In this document: one piece after another, positions 1 through 8,797 of the stretch
Layout of the letters: the number at the start of each line of letters is the position of its first letter
Position numbering within the stretch: position 1 is the stretch's first letter
Assembly: GCF_023618015.1 (NCBI RefSeq)
Contig: NZ_JAJKBJ010000003.1
Location: 124,001 to 188,000, forward strand
Length of the DNA stretch: 64,000 nucleotides
Direction of reading: 5' to 3'
Source of the DNA: Legionella maioricensis
GTDB lineage: Bacteria > Pseudomonadota > Gammaproteobacteria > Legionellales > Legionellaceae
Program-made: the position numbers and the translations under genes
The notes under the pieces: model-generated
What the model saw: only the letters and a program-made list of their open reading frames with translations
What the model was told of the DNA's origin: nothing
Database searches by the model: none

Positions 1-1298
1 TGCCTTCAGGCATATCCAATCAGGAAAAAGCACGAATTCGTCAATTATATGCCGAAGGAAAAGTAGATAAAAACGTGTTATTAGATGTAGAGGCTGCCTC
101 ATATCATTCGGCAGGGACCTGTACCTTTTACGGAACTGCAAATTCAAATCAATTAATCGTTGAAATCATGGGATTACAATTACCCGGCTCTTCATTTATT
201 AATCCCAATACTCCTTTGCGCGATGAATTAACCAAAGCGGCTGCACGTCAGGTACTTTCTTTAACTGATTTAAGCCGCGATTATATGCCCATCGGCCAGA
301 TGATTGATGCAAAAAGTATTGTGAACGGTATTATTGGCCTATTGGCTTCGGGAGGTTCAACCAACCATACGATGCATCTTATCGCTGTAGCATCCAGAGC
401 AGGATACTCTGTTAATTGGGATGATTTCGCCCAGTTATCTGCCGTGACTCCTCTGATTACCAAAATTTATCCCAATGGCCAGGCTGATATTAACTATTTC
501 CAAAGAGCAGGGGGTATGGCCTATTTTATTCGAACTTTATTGGAAGCTGGGTTATTACATCAGGATGTGAACACGGTTATAGGTTTTGGTTTGGATAAAT
601 ACACGCAACAACCCTTATTAGATAATGAGCAATTGGTCTGGACTGAGGGACCTGAAGTCTCGCACAACCCCGATGTTTTAACCTCGGTTTCTACCCCCTT
701 TAAAGAGCAAGGAGGATTGCAAGTATTAACTGGTAATGTGGGACGAGCTGTAATTAAAACCTCAGGTCTTGCCGATGGGAGAAATGTGATTGAAGCTCCT
801 GCGGTCGTCTGTGCTAGCCAGGCTGAGTTTGAACAAATGTTCGATGCGGGGTTGCTGGATAAGGATTGTGTCGTCGTGGTCCGCTTTCAAGGGCCAAAGG
901 CCTGTGGCATGCCTGAACTTCATCAATTAACTCCAAAACTGGGAGTCCTTATGGATAGGGGATATCGAGTTGCTTTGGTAACCGATGGTCGCATGTCTGG
1001 TGCCTCAGGGAAAATTCCTGCTGCTATTCATGTCACCCCAGAAGCCATAGATGGTGGTTTGATTGCCAAAATTGAACCGGGCGACATGATTTTAATAGAT
1101 AGTGAGCGCGGAATTTTACAGGTTTTAGTTTCTGAAGATGAGCTTGCAACGCGTAACAGTGCAACGATGCAGAGTACGGAGCATTTGTACGGAATGGGGC
1201 GCGAGCTTTTTAGCAGCTTAAGAGCTCAGTTCACTGGGGCAGAGCAGGGAGCATGTAGTTTATTTATGGGAAAAGAGTCTTATTATGATGCATTATGA
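1..1298 (+). CDS. edd: 6-phosphogluconate dehydratase (C-terminal part, cut by window start)
   Basis: Dehydrates 6-phosphogluconate to 2-keto-3-deoxy-6-phosphogluconate, the first committed step of the Entner-Doudoroff pathway, in the cytoplasm. The reading frame is open from base 3, before the first internal GTG at 75, so the true start lies outside the window. IlvD/Edd-family segments are visible: [39 protein letters not shown] and [19 protein letters not shown] near the C-terminus. The Cys in [14 protein letters not shown] is a likely iron-sulfur ligand by family knowledge. Its last 14 bases overlap glk, and glk, eda and a sugar transporter follow on the same strand, which favours Edd over the paralogue IlvD. 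Confidence 0.95.
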   Translation, partial: PSGISNQEKARIRQLYAEGKVDKNVLLDVEAASYHSAGTCTFYGTANSNQLIVEIMGLQLPGSSFINPNTPLRDELTKAAARQVLSLTDLSRDYMPIGQMIDAKSIVNGIIGLLASGGSTNHTMHLIAVASRAGYSVNWDDFAQLSAVTPLITKIYPNGQADINYFQRAGGMAYFIRTLLEAGLLHQDVNTVIGFGLDKYTQQPLLDNEQLVWTEGPEVSHNPDVLTSVSTPFKEQGGLQVLTGNVGRAVIKTSGLADGRNVIEAPAVVCASQAEFEQMFDAGLLDKDCVVVVRFQGPKACGMPELHQLTPKLGVLMDRGYRVALVTDGRMSGASGKIPAAIHVTPEAIDGGLIAKIEPGDMILIDSERGILQVLVSEDELATRNSATMQSTEHLYGMGRELFSSLRAQFTGAEQGACSLFMGKESYYDAL

Positions 1299-2280
1299 AC
1301 TGAACCAGTATGCCATTGTGGCTGACATTGGTGGAACTTTTGCTCGTTTTAGTCGTGTGAACCTGGAGAATTTGCATCTGGATAAAATTGAAATTTATTC
1401 CTGTGCTGAGTTTATTAGTCTTGAGTCTGTTTTAATGACCTATCAAACCCAACACTCACTGCAAGAAATAAAACAAGTTGCCATTGCCATTGCTTGCCCT
1501 GTGATTAATGATGTAGTTTGTATGACTAATTGTCACTGGCATTTCTCCATTCAAGAGTTACAACACCGCCTTGGTTTATCAAAACTAAAAGTGATTAACG
1601 ATTTTACTGCAATTGCCATGAGTCTGCCTGCTTTGGCGCAACATGAGGCCATTCAAATAGGAAACGGACATTCAGATGTAAACAAAACCAGAGTGGTGTT
1701 AGGGGCTGGAACTGGTTTGGGTGTGGCTTATCTTGTTCCTGATCAGCAAGGATATAAAGCGTATGCAGGAGAGGGAGGGCATGCGGATTGGGGGGCGCAA
1801 ACTGAGCAAGAGTGGTTTATTTATTCCTATTTAAAAAATACCTATGCCCATGTCTCCTATGAGCGGTTACTATCAGGGCAAGGATTGGAAAATTTATATC
1901 AGGCTATAGCCGCATTTCGTAATAAGGAAGTGGCGCCTTTATCCGCTGCGCAGATTATTGCTTTGTCTTTAGAGCAACAGTGTCCTATTGCCAAAGCTAC
2001 TATAGGACAATTTTTTGCAAGTTTGGGAGCCTATGCCGGTGATTTGGCTTTAACTTTGGGGGCATTTGGTGGGATTTATATTGCCGGTGGCATTGTGCCG
2101 CGTTTGCTTTCTCAGATTCATCACAGTGATTTTAGAGCTCGCTTTGAAGATAAAGGACGCTTTAGTGGCTTTAATACCTTAATTCCTACTTATGTCATTA
2201 CGACAGAGCAGCCCGGGATATTAGGCGCGGCAGTCTATTTAAAACAATCTTTGGTAGGAGAATTTGATGTCGTTTCCTGA
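1285..2280 (+). CDS. glk: Glucokinase (bacterial Glk type)
   Basis: ATP-dependent phosphorylation of glucose to glucose 6-phosphate, feeding the Entner-Doudoroff route. The 331-residue product has the N-terminal phosphate-binding motif VADIGGTFARF, VINDFTAIAMSLP, LGAGTGLGVAYL and the GEGGHADWG segment typical of the Glk family (PF02685); GIYIAGGIVPRLL is near the end. The start ATG lies inside edd and the gene overlaps eda, so translation is probably coupled. The usual length is about 320-340 residues, so the protein looks complete. Confidence 0.95.
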   Translation: MMHYELNQYAIVADIGGTFARFSRVNLENLHLDKIEIYSCAEFISLESVLMTYQTQHSLQEIKQVAIAIACPVINDVVCMTNCHWHFSIQELQHRLGLSKLKVINDFTAIAMSLPALAQHEAIQIGNGHSDVNKTRVVLGAGTGLGVAYLVPDQQGYKAYAGEGGHADWGAQTEQEWFIYSYLKNTYAHVSYERLLSGQGLENLYQAIAAFRNKEVAPLSAAQIIALSLEQQCPIAKATIGQFFASLGAYAGDLALTLGAFGGIYIAGGIVPRLLSQIHHSDFRARFEDKGRFSGFNTLIPTYVITTEQPGILGAAVYLKQSLVGEFDVVS

Positions 2281-2911
2281 TTGGAGCTTGTCTCCTGCTA
2301 CAGTATTTTCTGCTTCCCCAGTAATACCGGTTATTGTGATCAAGGATTTGGCTCATGCCGTACCCTTGGCTAAAGCGCTGTTGGCTGGTGGAATCAATGT
2401 TCTTGAAGTAACGCTAAGAACTGCTGCAGCTTTAGATGCTATTCAATTACTCACTCGAACATTTCCTGAGGCATTAATTGGGGTGGGTACAGTGACTACT
2501 CCTGAGCAATTACAACAGGCCATCGATGTGGGCGCTAAATTTGCAATTAGTCCTGGACAAACCCATGCCTTATTAAAGGCGGGATGTGAAAGCGGTATCC
2601 CTTTGATCCCTGGAATAGCCAGTGTTTCCGAGTTGATGGAAGGTTTGAGCTTGGGTTATACCCATTTTAAATTTTTTCCCGCGGCAGCAGCAGGAGGAGT
2701 AGCGATGTTAAGGGCAATCTATGGACCTTTTCCGCAAGCACGATTTTGTCCGACAGGCGGTATTAATGAAAAAAATTATAGTGATTATTTAGCCTTACCC
2801 AATGTGGCTTGCGTTGGCGGATCATGGATAGTTCCTGATGAAGCCATAAATAAAGAAAATTGGGCATTGGTCTCCGCATTAAGTAAGTCGGTACAAAAAG
2901 AGTTCTCCTAA
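2267..2911 (+). CDS. eda: KDPG aldolase (2-keto-3-deoxy-6-phosphogluconate aldolase)
   Basis: Cleaves KDPG to pyruvate and glyceraldehyde 3-phosphate, the second step of the Entner-Doudoroff pathway. Visible family signatures are INVLEVTLRT, IGVGTVTTPEQ, HFKFFPAAAAGG (carrying the Schiff-base Lys) and FCPTGGI. I start at the ATG at 2267, which has GGAG seven bases upstream, instead of the TTG one codon earlier. The product is 214 residues, normal for Eda. The gene overlaps the end of glk. Confidence 0.95.
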   Translation: MSFPDWSLSPATVFSASPVIPVIVIKDLAHAVPLAKALLAGGINVLEVTLRTAAALDAIQLLTRTFPEALIGVGTVTTPEQLQQAIDVGAKFAISPGQTHALLKAGCESGIPLIPGIASVSELMEGLSLGYTHFKFFPAAAAGGVAMLRAIYGPFPQARFCPTGGINEKNYSDYLALPNVACVGGSWIVPDEAINKENWALVSALSKSVQKEFS

Positions 2912-2965
2912 ATTCAGTAATTGAATCTTGTTAAGAAGTCAGAGTGGTTTATCAAGGAGTGAAAT

Positions 2966-4387
2966 ATGGCATGGATAGTTGCGATCATTGGGTCTGTCGC
3001 TGGATTTTTGTTTGGTTATGATGAAGGCATTATTGCAGGCTCTTTAGATCTGGTAAAAAATCATTTTGATCTGACCGCAACCCATATTGGGGTTATGGCT
3101 TCTGCTTTACCTTTCGGAGCTTTATTTGGTTCGATGCTGGTTGGGGCTTTTATGGCGTCACGAGGCGTGAAACGTTTTGGCCGACGCTCCCTATTGTCCT
3201 TTGCAGGCTTTCTTTTTTTCTTTGGGGCATTAGGTGCCGGATTTGCGGGTTCGATTGTGGTTTTAATTGTATCTCGGTTAATTCTTGGTCTTGCTATTGG
3301 GATGGCATCGGTGATGACCCCCCTGTATTTAGCTGAAACAGCGAGCATTGAGGCTCGAGGTGCCGTGGTTGCCATTTATCAATTAGCACTGACCATTGGG
3401 ATCGTTTGTTCTTATTCCGTGAATTATCTTCTTATTGATCATCATGCCTGGCGTGCTATGTTTGCTTCAAGCGCATTGCCTGCCTTGATTTTAAGTATTG
3501 GCATTTTATTTATGCCTGAATCACCAAGATGGCTATGCAGCATCGGGCGGCATGATGAAGCGGTAAAGGCGTTAAGAAAATTACGTAAGAGTCAGTTTAT
3601 TGAACACGAATTACAGGATATCGAACAGACCTTGGCTAATGAACCCAAGAAAGGTAATTGGTTATTGTTGTTTAGGAAACCTTTATTGCCCGTACTAATG
3701 CTTGGTACGATCCTATTTTGTCTGCAACAATTAAGTGGGATAAATGTCGTCATTTATTTTGCCCCGGAAATTTTTAAAAATTTGGGATTAGACAGCGCCA
3801 CGGGGCAAATATTGGCCACGATGGGAATTGGCCTGGTTAATTTATTGGTGACTGTGATCGCTATTTTATGTGTTGATAAAGTGGGGCGCCGTAAATTGCT
3901 GCTGTTCGGTTTTTCTGGAACGGGTGTAAGTTTATTAGCCTTATGTTTATTTTCATTAAATCATGTGGTCTGGCTTCCCTATTTATCGGTAATTTGCTTA
4001 ACCGTATATATCTTCTCATTTGCCATTAGTGTGGGTCCTATTCCTCATATCTCAATGGCAGAAATTTTCCCTCTCCATGTTCGGGGAGCAGGAATGGGTT
4101 TATCTTCCATGAGTAATTGGACTTTTAATACGGTGGTTATTTTTAGCTTTCCTCTCCTCCAGGGAATGTTTGGCATTGAATATACCTTTGCCTTATATGC
4201 TGCAATCTGCTTTTTCGGTTTAATTTATACTTATTTTTATATGCCGGAGACAAAGAATATCAGCTTAGAGCAGATTGAAAATTATGTGATGTCGGGAAAA
4301 CCATTAAGGTTTTTGGGGCGAGAGCAAGGGCATCTGGAGTCAGGTAGTACTAAACTGGACTCTCCATTGGTGCCTTCATCTAATTAA
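2966..4387 (+). CDS. MFS sugar/proton symporter (YwtG/XylE-like)
   Basis: A 473-residue major-facilitator transporter of the sugar porter family with about 12 membrane segments. Diagnostic motifs: FGYDEGIIAGSL in helix 1, VKRFGRRSLL after helix 2, LYLAETASIEARGAV, FMPESPRWL before the central loop, LQQLSGINVVIYFAPEIF in helix 7, DKVGRRKLL, and YMPETKNISLEQIE at the C-terminus. The ATG follows a strong AAGGAGTG ribosome site. Its place behind edd, glk and eda suggests uptake of glucose or a related hexose or pentose by proton symport. The substrate cannot be read from the sequence. Confidence 0.88.
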   Translation: MAWIVAIIGSVAGFLFGYDEGIIAGSLDLVKNHFDLTATHIGVMASALPFGALFGSMLVGAFMASRGVKRFGRRSLLSFAGFLFFFGALGAGFAGSIVVLIVSRLILGLAIGMASVMTPLYLAETASIEARGAVVAIYQLALTIGIVCSYSVNYLLIDHHAWRAMFASSALPALILSIGILFMPESPRWLCSIGRHDEAVKALRKLRKSQFIEHELQDIEQTLANEPKKGNWLLLFRKPLLPVLMLGTILFCLQQLSGINVVIYFAPEIFKNLGLDSATGQILATMGIGLVNLLVTVIAILCVDKVGRRKLLLFGFSGTGVSLLALCLFSLNHVVWLPYLSVICLTVYIFSFAISVGPIPHISMAEIFPLHVRGAGMGLSSMSNWTFNTVVIFSFPLLQGMFGIEYTFALYAAICFFGLIYTYFYMPETKNISLEQIENYVMSGKPLRFLGREQGHLESGSTKLDSPLVPSSN

Positions 4388-4484
4388 TAATTAGAACTTA
4401 ATTGCGCGTTAGCATGGGTGAAAGTGAAGCTTTTATTCAGGGATAAGATGTCATTAATAATATTAGGAAGAGGTCGTATCAATT

Positions 4485-4512
4485 AAGCCCGGTTTTATCC
4501 GGGCTTTTCTTT
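4485..4512 (+). terminator. Intrinsic terminator after the Entner-Doudoroff operon
   Basis: AAGCCCGG, a six-base loop and CCGGGCTT form a perfect 8-bp stem followed by TTTCTTT. It lies between the transporter gene and the convergent glucoamylase gene, just outside the stop codon of the latter. Confidence 0.85.
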
Positions 4513-4513
4513 A

Positions 4514-5818
4514 TTAGTAGCCGAGTGTCTTTTCCAGTTTTTCTCTTAAATCAACAGCTCGCAGAACAGAAACATAACTCCAGGTCAGTGATGCTGCACC
4601 CTGTTGAATACCTGTATTTAAGTTAATCTGCTCATTTAAATACATTTCAGGAGCATATTTTTTGATAAGTCTTAAATAGTTATCACCAATATGCAGGTAT
4701 TTCATGATCAGCGGCTTATTCTCCGGAGTTAATGCTAATTTTTCAGCCAGGGTGAAATAATATTCGGCCATAGTAGCAGTCAAGATAAACCAGGGATTGC
4801 CCAAACCATCATTGCGGTAACCGTCATAGGTATCGCCTGGATAACGACCGAAAAGAATCGCGCCGGGATTATTTTTATTAATCGGGAACAATAAATTAAA
4901 TTGTTGGTGTAAGGCTTTAACTGTATTTTTAACCAGGATGTTTTGCGGCGAGAAAAGGCCTTCTGTTTGCTGATTCATCAATACCCCTAATATAACTGAT
5001 GAATCAAGCTCCAATGTTTTTTGTGGGCCGGCGTGGGGCGGTAAAGTTGCCTGGATCAGGTGATTAATTGGATCAATGTGTTGTTTTAACCGGCTATTAA
5101 TTAAGTTCGCTTGTTCTTCATAAAAAACAGCGGCTTGTTCGTCATTAAGACGGCGCGCAAGAGTTGCTCCATCTTTTAGCGCTTTCTTTTGCGCTATGGC
5201 AGTAAAAAAGTGGTGGCCCAATACTTCTTCCCACAGATCGAAATTTTCATCTTGCCAATGGTGTGCCGTATATTCCAAGTCCACTTTGATGGCGCCCATA
5301 GTGTAGGGATCCATACCGCCATTATAAAGATGATTACGAACATATTCTTCATCATGATGATCTAATAATTGGTGAGCAAAGCGAATTAATGTAGACGCTC
5401 GTAAAGCGGGGCCGTCATTTTGCGGTCTCCCCCATGGCCCATCGAAAGGATATCCAGTGATATAAAACTTAGGTTCACCTAATATATCTTGTCCTGGAAG
5501 AGGATCATTTTGATGTTGGATGGTTTCCGTCCAGGAAACATAATGATATAAACGATTTTTATATTCGCTTGCTTGAGTGGATTCATACCATGACTCTACC
5601 AATCCCATCGTTATAGCAGAATCACGTACCCAGTCAAAATAATAGTTTGGATTGGGAATTTGTTGTGAGGGGGAGGCGATAATGGCTCCATTGGGGATAA
5701 AATTTGCATAAAGGTGCTGCTTTAAAATAGCAACGTCTTCCTGATTGAACACTGCCCCTATTGCTTGCGACACGATAAAAGTCATTAAAAAAAAGATCCG
5801 TTTCAAAATAATCTCCAT
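4514..5818 (-). CDS. gamA: Secreted glucoamylase, GH15 family (GamA-like)
   Basis: Predicted glucan 1,4-alpha-glucosidase of 434 residues. The N-terminus MEIILKRIFFLMTFIVSQA reads as a signal peptide ending near residue 21. GH15-like segments are ASPSQQIPNPNYYFDWVRDSA near residue 55, GRPQNDGPALRASTLIRFA, YDLWEEVLG-like FDLWEEVLGHHFFTAIAQ, and GNPWFILTATMAEYYFTLAEK. L. pneumophila has a comparable eukaryote-like glucoamylase, GamA, next to its Entner-Doudoroff operon, and this gene sits at the matching position. It would release glucose from starch or glycogen outside the cell, feeding the neighbouring transporter and glucokinase. I do not assign the catalytic Glu residues. Confidence 0.85.
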   Translation of the reverse strand: MEIILKRIFFLMTFIVSQAIGAVFNQEDVAILKQHLYANFIPNGAIIASPSQQIPNPNYYFDWVRDSAITMGLVESWYESTQASEYKNRLYHYVSWTETIQHQNDPLPGQDILGEPKFYITGYPFDGPWGRPQNDGPALRASTLIRFAHQLLDHHDEEYVRNHLYNGGMDPYTMGAIKVDLEYTAHHWQDENFDLWEEVLGHHFFTAIAQKKALKDGATLARRLNDEQAAVFYEEQANLINSRLKQHIDPINHLIQATLPPHAGPQKTLELDSSVILGVLMNQQTEGLFSPQNILVKNTVKALHQQFNLLFPINKNNPGAILFGRYPGDTYDGYRNDGLGNPWFILTATMAEYYFTLAEKLALTPENKPLIMKYLHIGDNYLRLIKKYAPEMYLNEQINLNTGIQQGAASLTWSYVSVLRAVDLREKLEKTLGY

Positions 5819-6012
5819 AGATAAAAAGTGATAAAAAACAAAGCGATTTATGATACCGCAAATGAAAAAAGCTAGCTATAGTGCTTTAATGTTGTTGGCA
5901 TGCATCTGTCTGAGGGGGTAATAATCATTATTAAATTAGAGGAATTATGATACGTTAACCCATTTTTCATCAGTCTAGATATAAAGTAACAAATGGAAGG
6001 AGGCCCGAGTAA

Positions 6013-7002
6013 CTATCCTTTAACTATAGTGGCAATTGCTTTTATCCACTCGGGGGCATCATTCAAAGAGGGAATCATAGTGAATTGCTCCCCACCCAGT
6101 TTTTCCCATTGTTCTCTGGCGCGCATTCCTATTTCCTCCAGGGTTTCTAAGCAGTCGGCAACAAAGGAGGGACAAGAAATCGCCAGCCTTTTAATTCCTT
6201 TTGCGGCAAGTTCAGTAAGTACTTCTTCGGTATAGGGCTTTATCCAGGGAGTTTTACCTAGTCTGGATTGGAATGCGGTGCTGTATTGGTTCGGACTCAA
6301 TCTTAATTCTTTTGCCAATAGTTGGGTGGTTTGGTGACATTGCGCTTTATAGCACCCCTGATTATTTTTCGAGATTGGTGGGCACTTTTCAGTACATACT
6401 TTTTTGCATCCTGCTTTGCGAATTTGGCGTTCTGGAATTCCATGATAACTAAATAATAGATGATCGTGCTCGTGAAGATGTCTTTTAATGATTTGTGCTT
6501 GGGACGTGATATATGCTGGATGGTGGTAGAAGTCTCGGATGATGTTAAGAGAGGGAATAACCTCTTGAGTAGTGATGATCCGCATGACTTCCTCTATTGA
6601 GGAGCCTGTTGCTGCGGAAGAATACTGTGGATATAAAGGGAGAACGGTAATGGACTCACAGTCTTTTAAATCATGAATCGCGCTTGTTATGGAAGGTTTA
6701 CCATAACGCATGCCCAAGGCAATTTTATATTCTGCGCCAATCGTTTTTTGAAGATGATTCGCTAAATTTTGACTGTGGAATAATAAGGGGGAGCCTTGCT
6801 CAGTCCATATCGTTTTATAGGCATGGGCCGATTTTTTTGCTCTCAAGGGTACAATTAAGGCATAAACCAATAAATACCGAATCAAGGGCGGTATATCTAT
6901 AACCCGCTTGTCGGTAAGAAATTCGCGCAAATAACAGCTTACATCAGCTAAACCCGTGCTATTAGGAGTGCCGAGGTTAATGAGTAATAAACCACGCTTC
7001 AT
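6013..7002 (-). CDS. hemH: Ferrochelatase
   Basis: Inserts ferrous iron into protoporphyrin IX in the last step of haem synthesis. Typical features: MKRGLLLINLGTPNS at the start, LREFLTDKRVIDIP, the variable active-site His in LLFSYHGIPERQI, YSTAFQSRLGKTPWIKPYTE, and LAISCPSFVADCLETLEEI with the conserved Glu near the C-terminus. The ATG at 7002 gives 329 residues and matches the family start; a TTG four codons upstream is less likely. The Cys-rich stretch CKKVCTEKCPP lies mid-protein. The gene is read toward gamA and separated from it by about 190 bases. Confidence 0.96.
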   Translation of the reverse strand: MKRGLLLINLGTPNSTGLADVSCYLREFLTDKRVIDIPPLIRYLLVYALIVPLRAKKSAHAYKTIWTEQGSPLLFHSQNLANHLQKTIGAEYKIALGMRYGKPSITSAIHDLKDCESITVLPLYPQYSSAATGSSIEEVMRIITTQEVIPSLNIIRDFYHHPAYITSQAQIIKRHLHEHDHLLFSYHGIPERQIRKAGCKKVCTEKCPPISKNNQGCYKAQCHQTTQLLAKELRLSPNQYSTAFQSRLGKTPWIKPYTEEVLTELAAKGIKRLAISCPSFVADCLETLEEIGMRAREQWEKLGGEQFTMIPSLNDAPEWIKAIATIVKG

Positions 7003-7109
7003 CAATAAGGCCAATCATCAATTAAAATGACCATTATATCTGAAGATAGCATGCGCAGCAGCACAATTATTTACTGAGATGCTGCGTCATAATGTATTAC
7101 TTTATTTAA

Positions 7110-7340
7110 TTAAGCCGTTTCTACTTCTGTGGCCTCGGTCAGGGCAACGACGTTAGAGGCATGAAGTCCTCTTTCACCGTTTTCCACATCATAAGTGACC
7201 GCTTGTCCTGGAATTAGTGTTTTGTAACCAGTGCCGTGAATGGATGAGAAATGAACGAAAATATCTTCGCCACCACCCTCCGGAATGATAAAACCCCAAC
7301 CCTTGGCGTTATTAAACCACTTGACTTCGCCTCTAGCCAT
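7110..7340 (-). CDS. Cold-shock-domain RNA chaperone
   Basis: A 76-residue single cold-shock domain. RNP1 appears as [11 protein letters not shown] and RNP2 as [18 protein letters not shown] opens the fold. It should bind single-stranded RNA or DNA and relieve secondary structure. The ATG has AGGAGGAGT upstream, a near-perfect ribosome site. The short C-terminal tail ATEVETA is not part of the domain. Whether it is a CspA-like cold-induced or CspD-like stationary-phase protein cannot be told from sequence. Confidence 0.93.
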   Translation of the reverse strand: MARGEVKWFNNAKGWGFIIPEGGGEDIFVHFSSIHGTGYKTLIPGQAVTYDVENGERGLHASNVVALTEATEVETA

Positions 7341-7668
7341 GACTCCTCCTTTTGCTAAAGCTTATCAATCGTCGACTGGTATTTAGTACCAGCAGATCAA
7401 TTGCATTCGTCCTTAAATGACAATTGTTAATGCCTATTTTTATAATAGGTTACTTCAACATAACGCAAAATAGGTTCATTACTCAATAGGTTTATTAAAA
7501 TTTATCCAATAGGAATGAAAAATCAGTGCAGAGGTTGAAATTTACCTTGGGTTGCTCCTGTATGAATCCAGTCATGCCACTACAATTTAACTGCAAAGTT
7601 TATGTTAAAGTTTAATCTTTGTTACCTACTTTGTTACACTACTTGAGAAATTATTCTGGGGGTCTATC
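7341..7668. promoter_or_regulatory. Divergent control region between the cold-shock gene and the HIT gene
   Basis: The 328-base gap serves two divergent genes. On the cold-shock side a perfect 6-bp hairpin (CTGGTA, loop TTTAG, TACCAG; 7376-7392) lies about 36 bases before the ATG and may be part of a structured leader. In the middle, AATAGG occurs four times in direct orientation (7444, 7469, 7485, 7508). On the HIT side TTTGTTACACT (7630-7640) looks like a -10 region. Functions are inferred. Confidence 0.4.
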
Positions 7669-8094
7669 TTGTTTTCTATTGATGAGCGAATTCAATCTAC
7701 TGGTTTTTCTCTTGGCGATTGGCCTTTATCGCGAGTTTTCTTGAAGAATGAGGCTTGCTATCCCTGGTTTATATTGGTTCCCAGAAGAGCCAATATTCAG
7801 GAATTATATCAACTGGACAGAGAAGAACGACAGACGCTGATAGAGGAAATCAACCACTTGTCTCTTTTAGTCAATGGGTATTTTAAACCAGATAAGCTCA
7901 ACGTGGGGGCGTTGGGTAATGTAGTTCCTCAATTGCACGTGCATGTGGTGGCTCGATCTAGAAATGATGATCTATGGCCACAGGGACTTTGGCAATCTTC
8001 AATGCAAGCAACGCCTTATGATGAAAAAAAATTAAAAGGCTTATTGCCTATTTTACAAGACTTAATCCAATTGAAGGGCCAAGAAATCAGTTAA
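7669..8094 (+). CDS. HIT-family nucleotide hydrolase/transferase
   Basis: A 141-residue histidine-triad protein. The triad is read as QLHVHVVARSRND; proteins of this family hydrolyse or transfer nucleotidyl groups (for example diadenosine polyphosphates or aminoacyl/phosphoramidate adenylates). The likely start is TTG at 7669, preceded by a GGGGG run that can act as ribosome site, because no in-frame ATG or GTG upstream fits. Related proteins often have HxHxHxx; here the reading is H-V-H-V-V, so the first triad His is replaced or shifted to the Leu position. The gene is monocistronic as far as can be seen. Confidence 0.88.
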   Translation: MFSIDERIQSTGFSLGDWPLSRVFLKNEACYPWFILVPRRANIQELYQLDREERQTLIEEINHLSLLVNGYFKPDKLNVGALGNVVPQLHVHVVARSRNDDLWPQGLWQSSMQATPYDEKKLKGLLPILQDLIQLKGQEIS

Positions 8095-8159
8095 GGCAAG
8101 AATGATTGGGGTTATTATTATCCCTATCCTTTTCAATAAACAGAAAAAAATTTGTTATT

Positions 8160-8179
8160 CTTAATAATTCCTTAAGTTG
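8160..8179 (+). promoter_or_regulatory. PmrA-like tandem box before the small gene
   Basis: CTTAATAAT, two bases, then CTTAAGTTG. The published Legionella PmrA element is cTTAATatT-N2-cTTAATatT. The first half differs at one weakly conserved base; the second half keeps CTTAA and loses the following T. It lies 45 bases upstream of the ATG at 8224. The assignment rests on consensus matching by eye. Confidence 0.45.
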
Positions 8180-8223
8180 TTTTATGTTATCTTGATTCTA
8201 TAGATGTTTCGTAAGGAGTCCAG

Positions 8224-8415
8224 ATGACCATTCATAGTACTTCTAAAATGTTGGCAAGTATGGTGGGCAAAAGTAAGCCGAAAAGCGCTGAGACAGTGGA
8301 TCAGGAGCTAAGAGAGTTTTCTGAGCCTCAATTAAAGCCTTCTCAGGAAATGGAGCATCTCCTTGCAAATATTCTTGGAGCTTCTGCTACCAAGAAATAT
8401 TCTCCGATGGATTAA
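8224..8415 (+). CDS. Small hypothetical protein upstream of icmT
   Basis: A 63-residue protein of unknown function. The ATG has a very strong site, AAGGAG, seven bases upstream, so it is probably translated. The middle is charged and rich in Lys, Ser, Glu and Pro and looks disordered; the last 22 residues look helical and end in KKYSPMD. That tail aligns without gaps to residues near the C-terminus of IcmS (SKDYTPLD). There is no signal peptide or membrane segment. A PmrA-like box lies upstream. In L. pneumophila short genes also occur just before icmT, and some have been listed as possible Dot/Icm-linked genes, so a link to the secretion system is possible but unproven. Confidence 0.7.
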   Translation: MTIHSTSKMLASMVGKSKPKSAETVDQELREFSEPQLKPSQEMEHLLANILGASATKKYSPMD

Positions 8416-8492
8416 TGTTCGCCTGATCGGATAACAAAATCTGATATGTTAATTAAGTATTGAAGATACTCAGGTGCTAAAGGCCGTTTTTA

Positions 8493-8503
8493 GGTATATA
8501 CTT
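8493..8503 (+). promoter_or_regulatory. icmT promoter -10 region
   Basis: GGTATATACTT, 33 bases before the icmT ATG. It contains TATACT, a -10-like element known from several L. pneumophila icm/dot promoters. The same 11 bases occur before icmP. Confidence 0.55.
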
Positions 8504-8536
8504 TTTTTATGAACATTTTTTGTTTAAGGTTTGGAT

Positions 8537-8797
8537 ATGGCTGGAGAATTTGCTGCGACAGCACATTGGCGAGATTCTGCACGTAGTGCTCGTTTTTTTA
8601 TAGTTGATGCCCGAGCTGCCTTTCCGATTTTTTTATTTTTAATGCATATAAGAATATGGACAGGTGTATTGGTAATCGTATCGGCTATATTTTTTGGCAT
8701 TATTGAGCATTACGGCTTTACAGTGCCTGTTTTTTTACGTTGGATCAGAAGTTTTTTAGCAGGATCTGTCAAGTCTTCGCAACCATGGTGGAGATAA
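8537..8797 (+). CDS. icmT: Dot/Icm protein IcmT
   Basis: An 86-residue inner-membrane protein of the type IVB secretion system. It begins MAGEFAATAHWRDSARSARF and has one or two hydrophobic stretches (FPIFLFLMHIRIWTGVLVIV and AIFFGIIEHYGF). I start at the ATG at 8537, which is served by AAGG eight bases upstream and gives the same length as the L. pneumophila protein; a TTG two codons earlier is less likely. The stop codon directly abuts the icmS start (TAAATG), so the two are translated together. In L. pneumophila IcmT is needed for pore formation and egress. Confidence 0.95.
   Translation: MAGEFAATAHWRDSARSARFFIVDARAAFPIFLFLMHIRIWTGVLVIVSAIFFGIIEHYGFTVPVFLRWIRSFLAGSVKSSQPWWR

Noticed and set aside
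75..75. GTG at 75 as the true start of edd
   Set aside because: The frame is open and family-like ([18 protein letters not shown]) before it, so the gene begins outside the window.
3061..3375. 104-codon minus-strand frame inside the MFS transporter gene
   Set aside because: Entirely within a well-supported gene; composition is that of an antisense shadow.
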